Assembly: GCA_041797745.1 (NCBI GenBank)
Contig: JBHBZU010000053.1
Location: forward strand, 3,588 to 67,587
Direction: 5' to 3'
DNA: 64,000 bases
DNA from: UBA3871 sp041797745
GTDB taxonomy: Bacteria; Bacillota; Clostridia; Peptostreptococcales; Anaerovoracaceae
A model generated the notes under the pieces. That model saw only the letters and a program-made list of their open reading frames with translations, did no database searches and was not told the DNA's origin. This document shows positions 27,891 to 37,543 of the stretch, piece after piece (the first letter of the stretch is position 1; each line of letters starts with the position of its first letter). Position numbers and translations under genes: made by a program.

Positions 27891-28925
27891 ATGAAAGATG
27901 GAAAATTTTTAACAATGGCAATAGAAACCAGCTGCGACGAAACCTCGGTGGCGGTAGTTGCAGACGGTCGCACTATATTGTCCAATGTAATTTCATCTCA
28001 GATAGAAATACATACGCAGTTTGGGGGAGTTGTTCCGGAAATAGCCTCCAGACATCATTTAAATAATATAAACGCGGTAACCCAGCAGGCGCTTTCGGAG
28101 GCGGGGGTTACTATGGATGATATTGACTTGATAGGTGTTACCTACGGTCCGGGGCTAATCGGAGCTCTCCTTATAGGTGTTGCCACAGCTAAAGCTTACG
28201 CTCTGGCAAAGAATATTTCAATTTTGGGGGTGCACCATATTCAAGGGCATATCAGCGCCAATTATTTGCAATATCCTGAGCTTGAACCGCCATTTATGGC
28301 GCTGGTCATATCAGGAGGACATACCAATATTATTCAGGTAACCGATTACAATAAATGTGAAGTCCTAGGCTCCAGCCGAGATGACGCTGTGGGGGAGGCT
28401 TTTGATAAGGTGGCAAGAGTTATAGGTTTAGGCTACCCCGGCGGTCCTAAGATTGACAGCATTGCTAAAGAGGGAAATCCCAACGCCATAGAGTTTAAGC
28501 GGGTAATGTTGGAAAAGGACAGCATGGACTTTTCTTTCAGCGGAGTTAAGACAGGAGTGCTGAATTATGTAAACAGCGAAAAGCAGGCAGGTCGGGAAAT
28601 AAACGTGGCGGATGTGGCGGCTTCTTTTCAGCAGGCGGTGCTTGAGGTCATTGTCAAGAAGTCCGTTAAGGCAGCTAAAAGCCGCGGCGAAGACAAGCTG
28701 GTTTTAGCGGGAGGCGTGGCTTCCAACAGCGCACTTCGCAAGCAGCTTGGTGAGGCTTGTGAAAAAAACGGAATAAAACTTTATGCCCCTGATCCTGTTC
28801 TCTGCACTGACAATGCGGCGATGATAGGCTGCGCGGCATATTATATGTATAAAGCGGGAGAGAAAGGCAATCTTTCTATGGATGCAGTTGCCTATCTCCC
28901 GTTAGGAGAGGAAGAACTTCGATGA
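27891..28925 (+). CDS. tsaD: tRNA N6-threonylcarbamoyltransferase TsaD
   Basis: A 344-aa ASKHA enzyme that transfers threonylcarbamoyl from its adenylate to A37 of tRNA. The metal-binding motif HHIQGHISANYL (H-x-x-x-H) is near residues 111-115. MAIETSCDETSVAVV, VVPEIASRHH, VYGPGLIGAL-type and LAGGVASNSALR, and the late DNAAMIGCA with the third metal ligand Asp, are present. It starts at an ATG with GAGGGA upstream after a 179-bp gap that shows no gene. Its stop overlaps the next ATG (ATGA). Confidence 0.95.
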   Translation: MKDGKFLTMAIETSCDETSVAVVADGRTILSNVISSQIEIHTQFGGVVPEIASRHHLNNINAVTQQALSEAGVTMDDIDLIGVTYGPGLIGALLIGVATAKAYALAKNISILGVHHIQGHISANYLQYPELEPPFMALVISGGHTNIIQVTDYNKCEVLGSSRDDAVGEAFDKVARVIGLGYPGGPKIDSIAKEGNPNAIEFKRVMLEKDSMDFSFSGVKTGVLNYVNSEKQAGREINVADVAASFQQAVLEVIVKKSVKAAKSRGEDKLVLAGGVASNSALRKQLGEACEKNGIKLYAPDPVLCTDNAAMIGCAAYYMYKAGEKGNLSMDAVAYLPLGEEELR

Positions 28926-30880
28926 TTGTACTAAGTGCAACCAATATAACAAAAGAATACGGTACGGATGTGATTTTAGAGGACATCTCCTTTCACATTA
29001 ACGAGGGAGACAGAGTCGGACTTATCGGCGTAAACGGTGCAGGAAAGACCACGTTGATGAAGATTCTTACAAGGGAGCTTACTTACGAAAAAGGAGATTT
29101 CTTTGTGTCTGCCAATACCACTATCGGATATTTGAAGCAAAACGCGGAGTTTAATTCGGACAATACGGTTTTTGAGGAAATAGACGGGATTTTCAGCAAT
29201 ATACATAGACTCGAAGAGGATATTGCAAGTCTTTCCGACGAAGTAGCAGTAAGATCTGCAAAGGGTGAAGATGTGGAGGCTTTGCTGCACCGAATAGACG
29301 CCATGCAGCAGGAGTATGATCGCAGTGGGGGTTATTCATATAAAAGCGAAATTAACGGCGTTTTGTCCTCTATGGCATTCGGACAGGAGTTTTACGATAA
29401 AAAGATATCTACCCTTTCAGGCGGCGAAAAAACCAGACTTGCGCTGGCAGCATTACTGCTTAAGAAGCCTGATTTGCTTTTTTTAGACGAGCCTACCAAC
29501 CATCTTGATATAGGTACTCTAAAATGGCTTGAGGGCTATCTAAAGGCTTATAAAGGGGCTATTTTGGTCATATCTCATGACAGATACTTTTTGGATCGTA
29601 CGGTAAATCGAATATTTGAGATAGAACATAAACATCTTTTTTGTTATGAGGGTAACTATACAGAATTTGCCGACAAGAAAAGAAAACGTTATGAAGATGA
29701 CCTGCGCCATTACGAAAGACAGGTGGCGGAAATAAAACATCAGGAAGATTTAATTGCAAGGTATAAGGCAAGAGGCACAGAACATCTGACAAAGCGTGCA
29801 GCCAGCAGAGAAAAGAGGCTGGCTATGGTGGAGCGGTTAGAAAGACCTGATTCGGCTCCCGGTAAGATGAAAATTCGTTTCAAACAGAACTTTCAAAGCG
29901 GAAATGACGTTTTGCTGGCAGAGGACTTATCAAAAGGCTTTGGCTACGGGACAGGTCGCAGGGAGCTTTTTAAGGGAGTCAACTTTGATATTAAGCGTGG
30001 GGAGAAGATTTGTATTGTCGGTGCAAACGGTATCGGTAAGACTACACTTCTAAAAATCCTTATGGGCGAACTGGAGGCTGACAGCGGATACCTGAAAGTC
30101 GGACATAATGTTGACTTTGGCTATTACGATCAGGGGCAGCAATTATTGAATGAGAGCAATACCGTTTTGGAGGAATTGAAAGACTCCTACAGGCTGTACA
30201 CTGATACGGAAATGCGTTCTATTTTAGGAAGATTCCTATTTAAGAACGATGAGGTCTTTCTTCCCATAAGTTCTCTTTCGGGAGGTGAGAAAGCTAGACT
30301 TTCTTTGGCAAAGATGATGTTGGCAGGGGCGAACACTCTTATTTTGGACGAGCCTACCAATCATTTGGATATTGACTCTAAAGAGGTCTTTGAAGCCGCT
30401 CTTAAAGAATTTCAGGGAACGGTAATTGTGGTATCCCACGACAGATATTTTCTTTCCCGCATTCCCGACAGGATTTTGGAGCTCACCGAAGATGGAGCCA
30501 TAAGCTATTTGGGAGCCTATGATTACTATCTGGAAAAGAAGCAGGCGGAAATTGAATCGGGGAAAAAATATCTTGAGGAGATGAGCGAGCGGGTAAGCGG
30601 AGCCAAAGGCGATGAACTTAAGGATACAGATAAACTTTCCAGTGCAGAGGAGCGCAGGCTGAAGAAAGAACAGCAAATGCTGGAGAGAAGACGCGAAAGG
30701 GAAAAGCTGAAGCTTGAGGAAGAGATAGGAACCTTGGAGGCTGAAATTGAAAAACTGGAAGCTAAGATGTGTCTGCCTGAAAACTTTACAAAACATGAAT
30801 TGCTGGCAGAATGGGAACAGAAAGTAAGAACAGCCAAAACAGAGCTTGAGGAAAAATATGACGCTTGGATGGAGCTTTAG
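28922..30880 (+). CDS. ABC-F family ATPase (ribosome-associated)
   Basis: A 652-aa soluble protein with two ABC domains and no membrane segment. The first has Walker A GVNGAGKTT and LSGGEKTR with LLFLDEPTNHLD. The second has GANGIGKTT and LSGGEKARLSLAKMML with LILDEPTNHLD. Between them is the charged P-site-interaction linker typical of ABC-F translation factors. The C-terminal ~95 residues are a Glu/Lys/Arg coiled coil. Position directly after tsaD matches B. subtilis ydiF, so a translation-factor role is more likely than antibiotic resistance. It overlaps tsaD by four bases. Confidence 0.92.
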   Translation: MIVLSATNITKEYGTDVILEDISFHINEGDRVGLIGVNGAGKTTLMKILTRELTYEKGDFFVSANTTIGYLKQNAEFNSDNTVFEEIDGIFSNIHRLEEDIASLSDEVAVRSAKGEDVEALLHRIDAMQQEYDRSGGYSYKSEINGVLSSMAFGQEFYDKKISTLSGGEKTRLALAALLLKKPDLLFLDEPTNHLDIGTLKWLEGYLKAYKGAILVISHDRYFLDRTVNRIFEIEHKHLFCYEGNYTEFADKKRKRYEDDLRHYERQVAEIKHQEDLIARYKARGTEHLTKRAASREKRLAMVERLERPDSAPGKMKIRFKQNFQSGNDVLLAEDLSKGFGYGTGRRELFKGVNFDIKRGEKICIVGANGIGKTTLLKILMGELEADSGYLKVGHNVDFGYYDQGQQLLNESNTVLEELKDSYRLYTDTEMRSILGRFLFKNDEVFLPISSLSGGEKARLSLAKMMLAGANTLILDEPTNHLDIDSKEVFEAALKEFQGTVIVVSHDRYFLSRIPDRILELTEDGAISYLGAYDYYLEKKQAEIESGKKYLEEMSERVSGAKGDELKDTDKLSSAEERRLKKEQQMLERRREREKLKLEEEIGTLEAEIEKLEAKMCLPENFTKHELLAEWEQKVRTAKTELEEKYDAWMEL

Positions 30881-31018
30881 AACGGCTTCGGGAAAAAATT
30901 AACAAGTAGTTAAATTTGAGTAAATTTTTGTTGCATATAGCATCACCTATATATATAATAAAAGCGAGTCAGATGCATATTTTCAATAGGGACAGTGACT
31001 CGGATTAGGAGGAAAGAA

Positions 31019-31249
31019 ATGGTTTTTGATAAGATTAAGAATATTATTATGGAGCAAATCAACGTAGACGAAAGTGCCATCACTATGGACACACATCTTA
31101 TGAGAGATTTAGAAGCAGACTCCCTCGACGCTGTAGAAATTATTATGGCTATCGAAGATGAGTATGAAATTGAAATTCCTGATGAAGATGCTGAAAACTT
31201 TCAGAGCGTAGGCGATATCGTTAAATACGTTGAAGAAAAGGTTCAGTAG
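31019..31249 (+). CDS. acpP: acyl carrier protein
   Basis: A 76-aa acidic protein with the phosphopantetheine attachment motif EADSLDAVEI; the Ser of DSL is near residue 37. This is the usual size and pattern of the fatty-acid-synthesis ACP. It starts at ATG 31,019 with AGGAGG upstream. A hairpin (CGAGTCA 30,964-30,970 with TGACTCG 30,996-31,002) lies in the leader. It stands alone rather than with fab genes, just upstream of rex. Confidence 0.93.
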   Translation: MVFDKIKNIIMEQINVDESAITMDTHLMRDLEADSLDAVEIIMAIEDEYEIEIPDEDAENFQSVGDIVKYVEEKVQ

Positions 31250-31264
31250 GACAGGTACACTAAA

Positions 31265-31909
31265 ATGAAAGAAAACGCAAAGATTTCAAACGCGGTCATA
31301 AAAAGACTTCCACGCTATAGAAGATACTTAAAAGAATTAAACAAAAAAGGTATAGATAAGATTTCTTCAAATGATCTCGCAGGACTTATCGGATATACCG
31401 CATCCCAGATTCGTCAGGACTTAAACAACTTCGGCGGTTTCGGTCAACAGGGGTACGGATACAATGTAGAGGGTCTTTATAACGAAATCAGTGCGATACT
31501 GGGTCTTGACAGAGAATACAAGATGGTTATCGTAGGAGCGGGAAATTTGGGACAGGCACTGGCCAACTATACACATTATTACAGAGCAGGCTTTGTTGTA
31601 AAAGCGCTGTTTGATGTTAATCCCAGATTAGTAGGGCTTCGTATTAACGATATTGATGTTCTTGATTCTGAAAATCTGGTTGAGTTTGTTGAGGAAAATG
31701 ACATTGATTTAGGTATCATTTGCACCACCAAGGATAACGCGCAGGAGATTGCAGACAAGTTATGCTTTGCCGGCGTTAAGGGGATTTGGAATTTTGCCCA
31801 GGTGGATTTAGAGATTCCCAGCCATGTGGCGATTGAAAATGTTCATCTCTCCGACTCTCTCTACACTTTAGCTTACAAGGTATCTTGCGGCAACAGTGAA
31901 GAAAAGTAA
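31265..31909 (+). CDS. rex: redox-sensing transcriptional repressor Rex
   Basis: A 214-aa repressor that leaves DNA when the NADH/NAD+ ratio rises. The N-terminal winged helix has VIKRLPRYRRYLKEL and YTASQIRQDLNNFG (recognition helix). The Rossmann domain has VIVGAGNLGQALANY (about residues 89-103) and the NADH-site core. Full length is the normal ~210 aa. It follows acpP by 15 bases. The order tsaD-abcF-...-rex-...-groES is the B. subtilis arrangement. A perfect terminator hairpin follows. Confidence 0.96.
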   Translation: MKENAKISNAVIKRLPRYRRYLKELNKKGIDKISSNDLAGLIGYTASQIRQDLNNFGGFGQQGYGYNVEGLYNEISAILGLDREYKMVIVGAGNLGQALANYTHYYRAGFVVKALFDVNPRLVGLRINDIDVLDSENLVEFVEENDIDLGIICTTKDNAQEIADKLCFAGVKGIWNFAQVDLEIPSHVAIENVHLSDSLYTLAYKVSCGNSEEK

Positions 31910-31934
31910 TTATAACTGAATTTAGGCAAAATAA

Positions 31935-31962
31935 ATAACCGTTTCATTTATGAAACGGTTAT
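31935..31962. terminator. bidirectional terminator between rex and ferredoxin
   Basis: A 13-bp perfect stem, ATAACCGTTTCAT (31935-31947) against ATGAAACGGTTAT (31950-31962), with T-rich sequence after it on the plus strand. It separates the convergent genes. Confidence 0.88.
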
Positions 31963-31995
31963 ATATTATTCTTTATTTGCTTTATCTGTCTGGAA

Positions 31996-32169
31996 TTAGC
32001 CCTCAACTGGAGCGGAAACCGGGCAAACGTTAGCGCAAGAACCGCAGTCGATACACTTGTCAGCGTCGATTACGTATGCATCAGCACCCTCAGAAATAGC
32101 TTCTACAGGGCATTCAGCAGCGCAAGCGCCACAGTTAATGCAAGTATCTGCAATGATTTTATATGCCAT
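31996..32169 (-). CDS. 2[4Fe-4S] ferredoxin
   Basis: A 57-aa ferredoxin. Two full clusters' ligands are present: CINCGACAAECP (residues 10-21) and CIDCGSCANVCP (residues 39-50), each CxxCxxCxxxCP. This is the classical clostridial electron carrier for pyruvate:ferredoxin oxidoreductase, Rnf and hydrogenases. The start ATG (32,169) has AGGAGG upstream. It is monocistronic, between the two terminator hairpins and the divergent gene at 32,239. Confidence 0.95.
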   Translation of the reverse strand: MAYKIIADTCINCGACAAECPVEAISEGADAYVIDADKCIDCGSCANVCPVSAPVEG

Positions 32170-32238
32170 AATTCGTGTCCTCCTTTATATAATCTTAACG
32201 ACAGTTAGATTATATCAGAAGAAAATGGAGATGTAAAG

Positions 32239-33042
32239 ATGAAAGTTTATGCCCTAGTTGGTAAAAGCGGTACAGGAAAGAGCTATCAGTCAGTTAATCT
32301 CTGCCGTGAAAAAAAGATAGAGGCTATCATTGATGACGGTCTTTTCATATATAGAAACAGCCAAGTTGCAGGCAAATCTGCCAAGCGGCAGCCTACTATG
32401 GTGGGGGCTATTAAAACGGCTATTTTCAAGGATGATACACATTGTAAAAGTGTGAAAAACTCCATTAAAGAAAAGAACCCTGAAAAAATTCTCCTTATCG
32501 GCACATCCAAAGATATGGTGGAGAGGATAGCTGCACGCTTGGAGCTTCCGGATATTGAGGAATTTATAGATATAGAAGAAATTACCACAGAAAAAGAGCG
32601 TAAGGTGGCGCGTAATCAAAGGGATAGATGGGGAAATCATGTCATTCCCGTTGCCACCATACAGATTAAACAAGAATTTTCGGGTTATTTGATGGATACG
32701 GTTCGCCACTGGGTAGGTCTTGGAGTAAAGGCGGAAAAGAGCGAAAAAACCATTGTTCGTCCAGCCTACAGCTATCTGGGGTCAGTGGATGTCAGCCCAT
32801 CGGTAGTGCCCTCTTTAGTAGCTTATGCCGCTAGAGAAATACCGGAAGTGAGTGAGATTATAAAGACAGGCGTAAAGGAAACTTCTTCCGGAACGGTAAT
32901 TAACATACTGATAGAAATCAAATACGGCAGTTCCGTGCGTATGGTTTGTGAGCGTATTCAGCAACAGGTAGCAAGCAGGGTAGCTGCCTTTATGGCAAAG
33001 AATATTGCGGCTGTGAATATAACAGTCCAAATGACAAGATAA
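32239..33042 (+). CDS. P-loop ATP-binding protein with C-terminal Asp23/Gls24-like domain
   Basis: A 267-aa protein of two parts. Residues 1-~165 hold a P-loop (VGKSGTGKSYQS, Walker A at about 7-14) and a later LLIGTSKDMVERIAARL segment, but no recognised enzyme family. Residues ~185-267 read like the Asp23/Gls24 fold: SYLGSVDVSPSVVPSLVAYAA, GVKETSSGTVINILIEIKYG, VASRVAAFMAKNIAAVNITVQ. Asp23-family proteins coat the membrane or belong to envelope-stress sets. A kinase-like or regulatory ATPase fused to Asp23 is known from clostridial annotation only. GGAG precedes the ATG. It is divergent from the ferredoxin and upstream of ogg. Confidence 0.7.
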   Translation: MKVYALVGKSGTGKSYQSVNLCREKKIEAIIDDGLFIYRNSQVAGKSAKRQPTMVGAIKTAIFKDDTHCKSVKNSIKEKNPEKILLIGTSKDMVERIAARLELPDIEEFIDIEEITTEKERKVARNQRDRWGNHVIPVATIQIKQEFSGYLMDTVRHWVGLGVKAEKSEKTIVRPAYSYLGSVDVSPSVVPSLVAYAAREIPEVSEIIKTGVKETSSGTVINILIEIKYGSSVRMVCERIQQQVASRVAAFMAKNIAAVNITVQMTR

Positions 33043-33105
33043 AGAGGTCAGCGGGGCATTTAGGCGATATTATAAGGATTATAAAGAACTTAGGGATGAT
33101 AGAAA

Positions 33106-33993
33106 ATGAAAGATAAAGTTTTAAAAATAGGAAAGTTCGAGGATTTGGATTTAGAGCAGACCTTTGATTGCGGACAGTGTTTCCGATGGATTCGTCAGGA
33201 GGACGGCAGTTACAGCGGCATAGCCTATGGACAGATAGGCAATATATATATTGAAGAGGGATGTCTTACGGTTCGCACTAAGGGTGAGATTGGGGAAAAT
33301 CAAGAGGTAGACAGGGCGTTTTGGCGATATTATTTAGATTTGGACAGAGACTACGGAGAAATAAAGAGAGTCTTGGGAGAAAAGGACGCTAAAGTGGCGA
33401 AAGCCATTACCTCAGGTCAAGGAATCCGTATCTTGAAGCAGGAAACATGGGAAACCATCGTCTCCTTTATTGTTTCCCAGCAAAAACAAATTCCATCAAT
33501 TAAAAAATGTGTAGAGTCCTTGGCACAGGCTTTCGGTGAGAAGGCAGGAACCTTGGACGGTAAGGCTTATTACAGTTTGCCATCACCGAAAGTGTTGGCG
33601 GAATTGTCGGAGGCGGAGCTGGCACCTGTGGGACTTGGTTATCGTGCACCCTATCTTATTAAATCAGCCAAACAAATTGTGGAATGTGGCATTTTAGAAA
33701 AGGAACCTTTGGGAGAATTTAGGCAGTGGAAAGATTTGGACAACTTCGTGCCTGTGCCGGAACTGACAGGAGTAGGACCTAAAGTTGAAAATTGTATAAG
33801 GCTTTTTGGAATGAATCAAATAGAAAGCTTCCCCATTGATACTTGGATTAAGAAAGTTATGGTTCAGGCTTACGGCTTTAATGAAAAAGAGCTTGAAAGC
33901 ATGAGAAAGTTTGCGGCTCGGCAGTTTGGAGAATATGGCGGTATAGCACAACAATACCTGTTTTATCACATTAAAAAAGGGCTTGACTTTTAA
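33106..33993 (+). CDS. ogg: 8-oxoguanine DNA glycosylase/AP lyase (OGG family)
   Basis: A 295-aa base-excision repair enzyme. The N-terminal OGG_N domain has LEQTFDCGQCFRW (about residues 17-29). The helix-hairpin-helix is PELTGVGPKVENCIRLF (about 224-240). The catalytic Lys is in VSQQKQIPSI (about 125-134), and the catalytic Asp is in PIDTWIKK (about 247-254). This matches the eukaryote-like OGG1 group found in Clostridia. The groESL promoter -35 box lies within its last codons. Confidence 0.92.
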   Translation: MKDKVLKIGKFEDLDLEQTFDCGQCFRWIRQEDGSYSGIAYGQIGNIYIEEGCLTVRTKGEIGENQEVDRAFWRYYLDLDRDYGEIKRVLGEKDAKVAKAITSGQGIRILKQETWETIVSFIVSQQKQIPSIKKCVESLAQAFGEKAGTLDGKAYYSLPSPKVLAELSEAELAPVGLGYRAPYLIKSAKQIVECGILEKEPLGEFRQWKDLDNFVPVPELTGVGPKVENCIRLFGMNQIESFPIDTWIKKVMVQAYGFNEKELESMRKFAARQFGEYGGIAQQYLFYHIKKGLDF

Positions 33994-34041
33994 TAAGGAA
34001 TGCGTAAAATAGAATTAGCACTCGAAGATACAGAGTGCTAA
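33983..34041 (+). promoter_or_regulatory. groESL promoter with CIRCE operator
   Basis: TTGACT (33983-33988) and TAAAAT (34005-34010) are spaced by 16 bases. A perfect CIRCE element follows: TTAGCACTC (34015-34023), a 9-base spacer, then GAGTGCTAA (34033-34041). HrcA repressor binding here controls groES and groEL. The -35 box overlaps the 3' end of ogg. Confidence 0.97.
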
Positions 34042-34085
34042 TAATGTGTACAAATATTTTTTATAAATAGGAGGGAGATTATACT

Positions 34086-34367
34086 ATGGCAGTTGGAATT
34101 AAACCACTTGGCACAAGAGTAGTGATTAAGAGAGTAGAAGCTGAAGAAAAGACCCAGGGAGGCATTATCCTTGCCGCTCAGGCTAAAGAACAGCCACTTA
34201 TGGCAGAGGTTGTTGCAGTTGGCCCGGGTAACGCGGATGAAAAAATGCAGCTTGCAGTTGGAGATAAAGTTATCTTTGCTAAGTACGGCGGTACAGAAGT
34301 GAAGTTTGAGGGCGAAGATTACATAATCATGAAGCAGGAAGAAATTCTTGCTAAAATTGAAAAGTAG
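34086..34367 (+). CDS. groES: co-chaperonin GroES
   Basis: A 93-aa protein of the standard size. It has PLGTRVVIKRVEAEEKTQGGIIL with the mobile loop, AEVVAVGPG, VGDKVIFAKYGGTEVK and YIIMKQEEILAKIE. It caps the GroEL chamber. AGGAGGG precedes the ATG. groEL follows after 22 bases. Expression is under CIRCE. Confidence 0.98.
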   Translation: MAVGIKPLGTRVVIKRVEAEEKTQGGIILAAQAKEQPLMAEVVAVGPGNADEKMQLAVGDKVIFAKYGGTEVKFEGEDYIIMKQEEILAKIEK

Positions 34368-34383
34368 TTTGAAAGAGAGGTAA

Positions 34384-36024
<1,641 letters not shown>

Positions 36025-36081
36025 GCGAAAATTAAAGAAATTTAAAAAATAGGCTTATAGGGGCTTATAGGACAGAAAATT

Positions 36082-36109
36082 AAAAACGGAGAGGATACTC
36101 TCCGTTTTT
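36082..36109 (+). terminator. groESL terminator
   Basis: AAAAACGGAGAG (36082-36093), loop GATA, CTCTCCGTTTTT (36098-36109), then TAGTTTTTG. Confidence 0.93.
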
Positions 36110-36125
36110 AGTTTTTGACGTTAAT

Positions 36126-36420
36126 TTAATTTGCAGAATTTGAAACAGCAATTCTAACTATTTTGTTATGATTACCCTCATGTTCAGTTGCTATACACGA
36201 TAGATTATAGGTGGTCTGTCCAAAAATGTATGAGTGTTCGGCTCCAAGTTCTGCTGTAAGATTTGTTTTTTGTCCCATTTTTCATATCAAAACAGATAAT
36301 GTTATTTGTGCCTCGGTCATTTATCAAAGCCAGATGACCAATCAAGTGATATGAAAAAATATAATATAAAACCCGAGACTTATTAGGTCAATAATAAAAA
36401 ATAGGCTTATAGGGTAAAAA
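36126..36420 (-). pseudogene. possible protein-coding remnant
   Basis: On the minus strand one frame (about 36,390 to 36,230) reads protein-like (HLALINDRGTNNIICFDM). A second frame offset by one base (from about 36,278 to a TAA at 36,126) reads LTAELGAEHSYIFGQTT and ends ...RIAVSNSAN. A single frameshift would join them. A 50-aa stand-alone ORF at 36,126-36,278 is also possible, but it has no ribosome binding site. I recognise neither part. Nothing else is in this gap except short GGCTTATAGG repeats. Confidence 0.3.
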
Positions 36421-36465
36421 ATGGTATTCAATATAATTATTTTAAGATTTGAACTATACATTCTT

Positions 36466-37338
36466 TTAATACTTCTCAGCTATATACTCTTCCAAAGTAA
36501 TACCTCTTTCCCAAATTTCAGTAGCCACTTCCGTACCTACGTATCTGAAATGCCAAGGCTCGTAAACATAACCGGTTATAGCTTCGCCGGCTTTGGTGTA
36601 GCGGAGAATAAAGCCGTATTCGTGGGAGTGCAGGGCAAGCCATTTTCCCTCCTCGGTATCTCCATATTTGCTGGTAAGCTGATAGTTTACGGATGGGCTG
36701 GTTAAGTCCGCTGCAAGACCTGACTGGTGCTCGGAAGTGCCGGGACGGGCACTGAAAGTGTCAGCGGCTGCCTGGCCGTGATTAGCTACATAATTGTTGT
36801 AAAGAACGGACTGGAAGTTGTAAGATCTGTAGGCGGTTGTTACGAGAATTGTGTACCCCTCAGCCTGCGCGCCCTCTATCATGGAGTCCATAGCATTTGC
36901 CGCATAGTCAATCATGTATTGGTTGCTTTCCGCGCGATCCTTTGCTCTATATTTAGTAAGTTGTAAATTGTCGGGAACATAGTCCTTGCTCACGCCCTTT
37001 ACCTTGTTTACCAGTTGCATGGTAAATTCCGCCCCTTCAGGAATGTATGGAGAATCGGGATAAGTGGTTTCATAGGAAGTATCTGAAAGAAAAGCCAGTG
37101 CGGCTTGAATTTCAGCTTCGGATTTTGCAGGTGGCTCGTTCTGTTTACTTTCATCTCCTGTTTCTTCACCGTTTATATCTTTACTATCAGAATTTGGATA
37201 ATCAATTTCAGGTTTATTTAAAATTTCAGGTAGTATTCCCATGGATGACAGTGTAACCAGCGCAATAATCGCAGCTATAATCAAAACCAGTATGGTTAAT
37301 ATGATTTTTCCTTTTTTGTTAAATATGTATCTTTTCAT
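36466..37338 (-). CDS. D-alanyl-D-alanine carboxypeptidase, VanY/LdcB type (M15)
   Basis: A 290-aa cell-wall peptidase with one N-terminal transmembrane anchor (about residues 10-32). The zinc-site motifs are SARPGTSEHQSGLAADL (H and D ligands, S-x-H-x-x-G-x-A-x-D) and YEPWHFRYVG (the E-x-W-H ligand pair). It trims the terminal D-Ala or related residues of peptidoglycan stem peptides outside the cell. I start it at ATG 37,338; AGGAGTG lies about 12 bases before it. A longer start at 37,464 is open but has no ribosome binding site. No vancomycin-resistance genes are nearby, so it is housekeeping. Confidence 0.88.
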   Translation of the reverse strand: MKRYIFNKKGKIILTILVLIIAAIIALVTLSSMGILPEILNKPEIDYPNSDSKDINGEETGDESKQNEPPAKSEAEIQAALAFLSDTSYETTYPDSPYIPEGAEFTMQLVNKVKGVSKDYVPDNLQLTKYRAKDRAESNQYMIDYAANAMDSMIEGAQAEGYTILVTTAYRSYNFQSVLYNNYVANHGQAAADTFSARPGTSEHQSGLAADLTSPSVNYQLTSKYGDTEEGKWLALHSHEYGFILRYTKAGEAITGYVYEPWHFRYVGTEVATEIWERGITLEEYIAEKY

Positions 37339-37543
37339 AATTGTGTTTTTCACTCCTTTTTTTGTTTTGTACGCTTTGCTTATTCCACTATCTAAAGCTT
37401 TAGTCAGGATTCTCTTAATAAACCCTGCTTGGCTGTTTTTAGCAGCTATTTTGAAAGGTTTCATTTTTACTGCTTTTGTCGTTTGTTTACGGTTATTTAA
37501 ATTAATTTATTATAATAAGTTCGGGTTTTAAGCTCCGTCAAAT

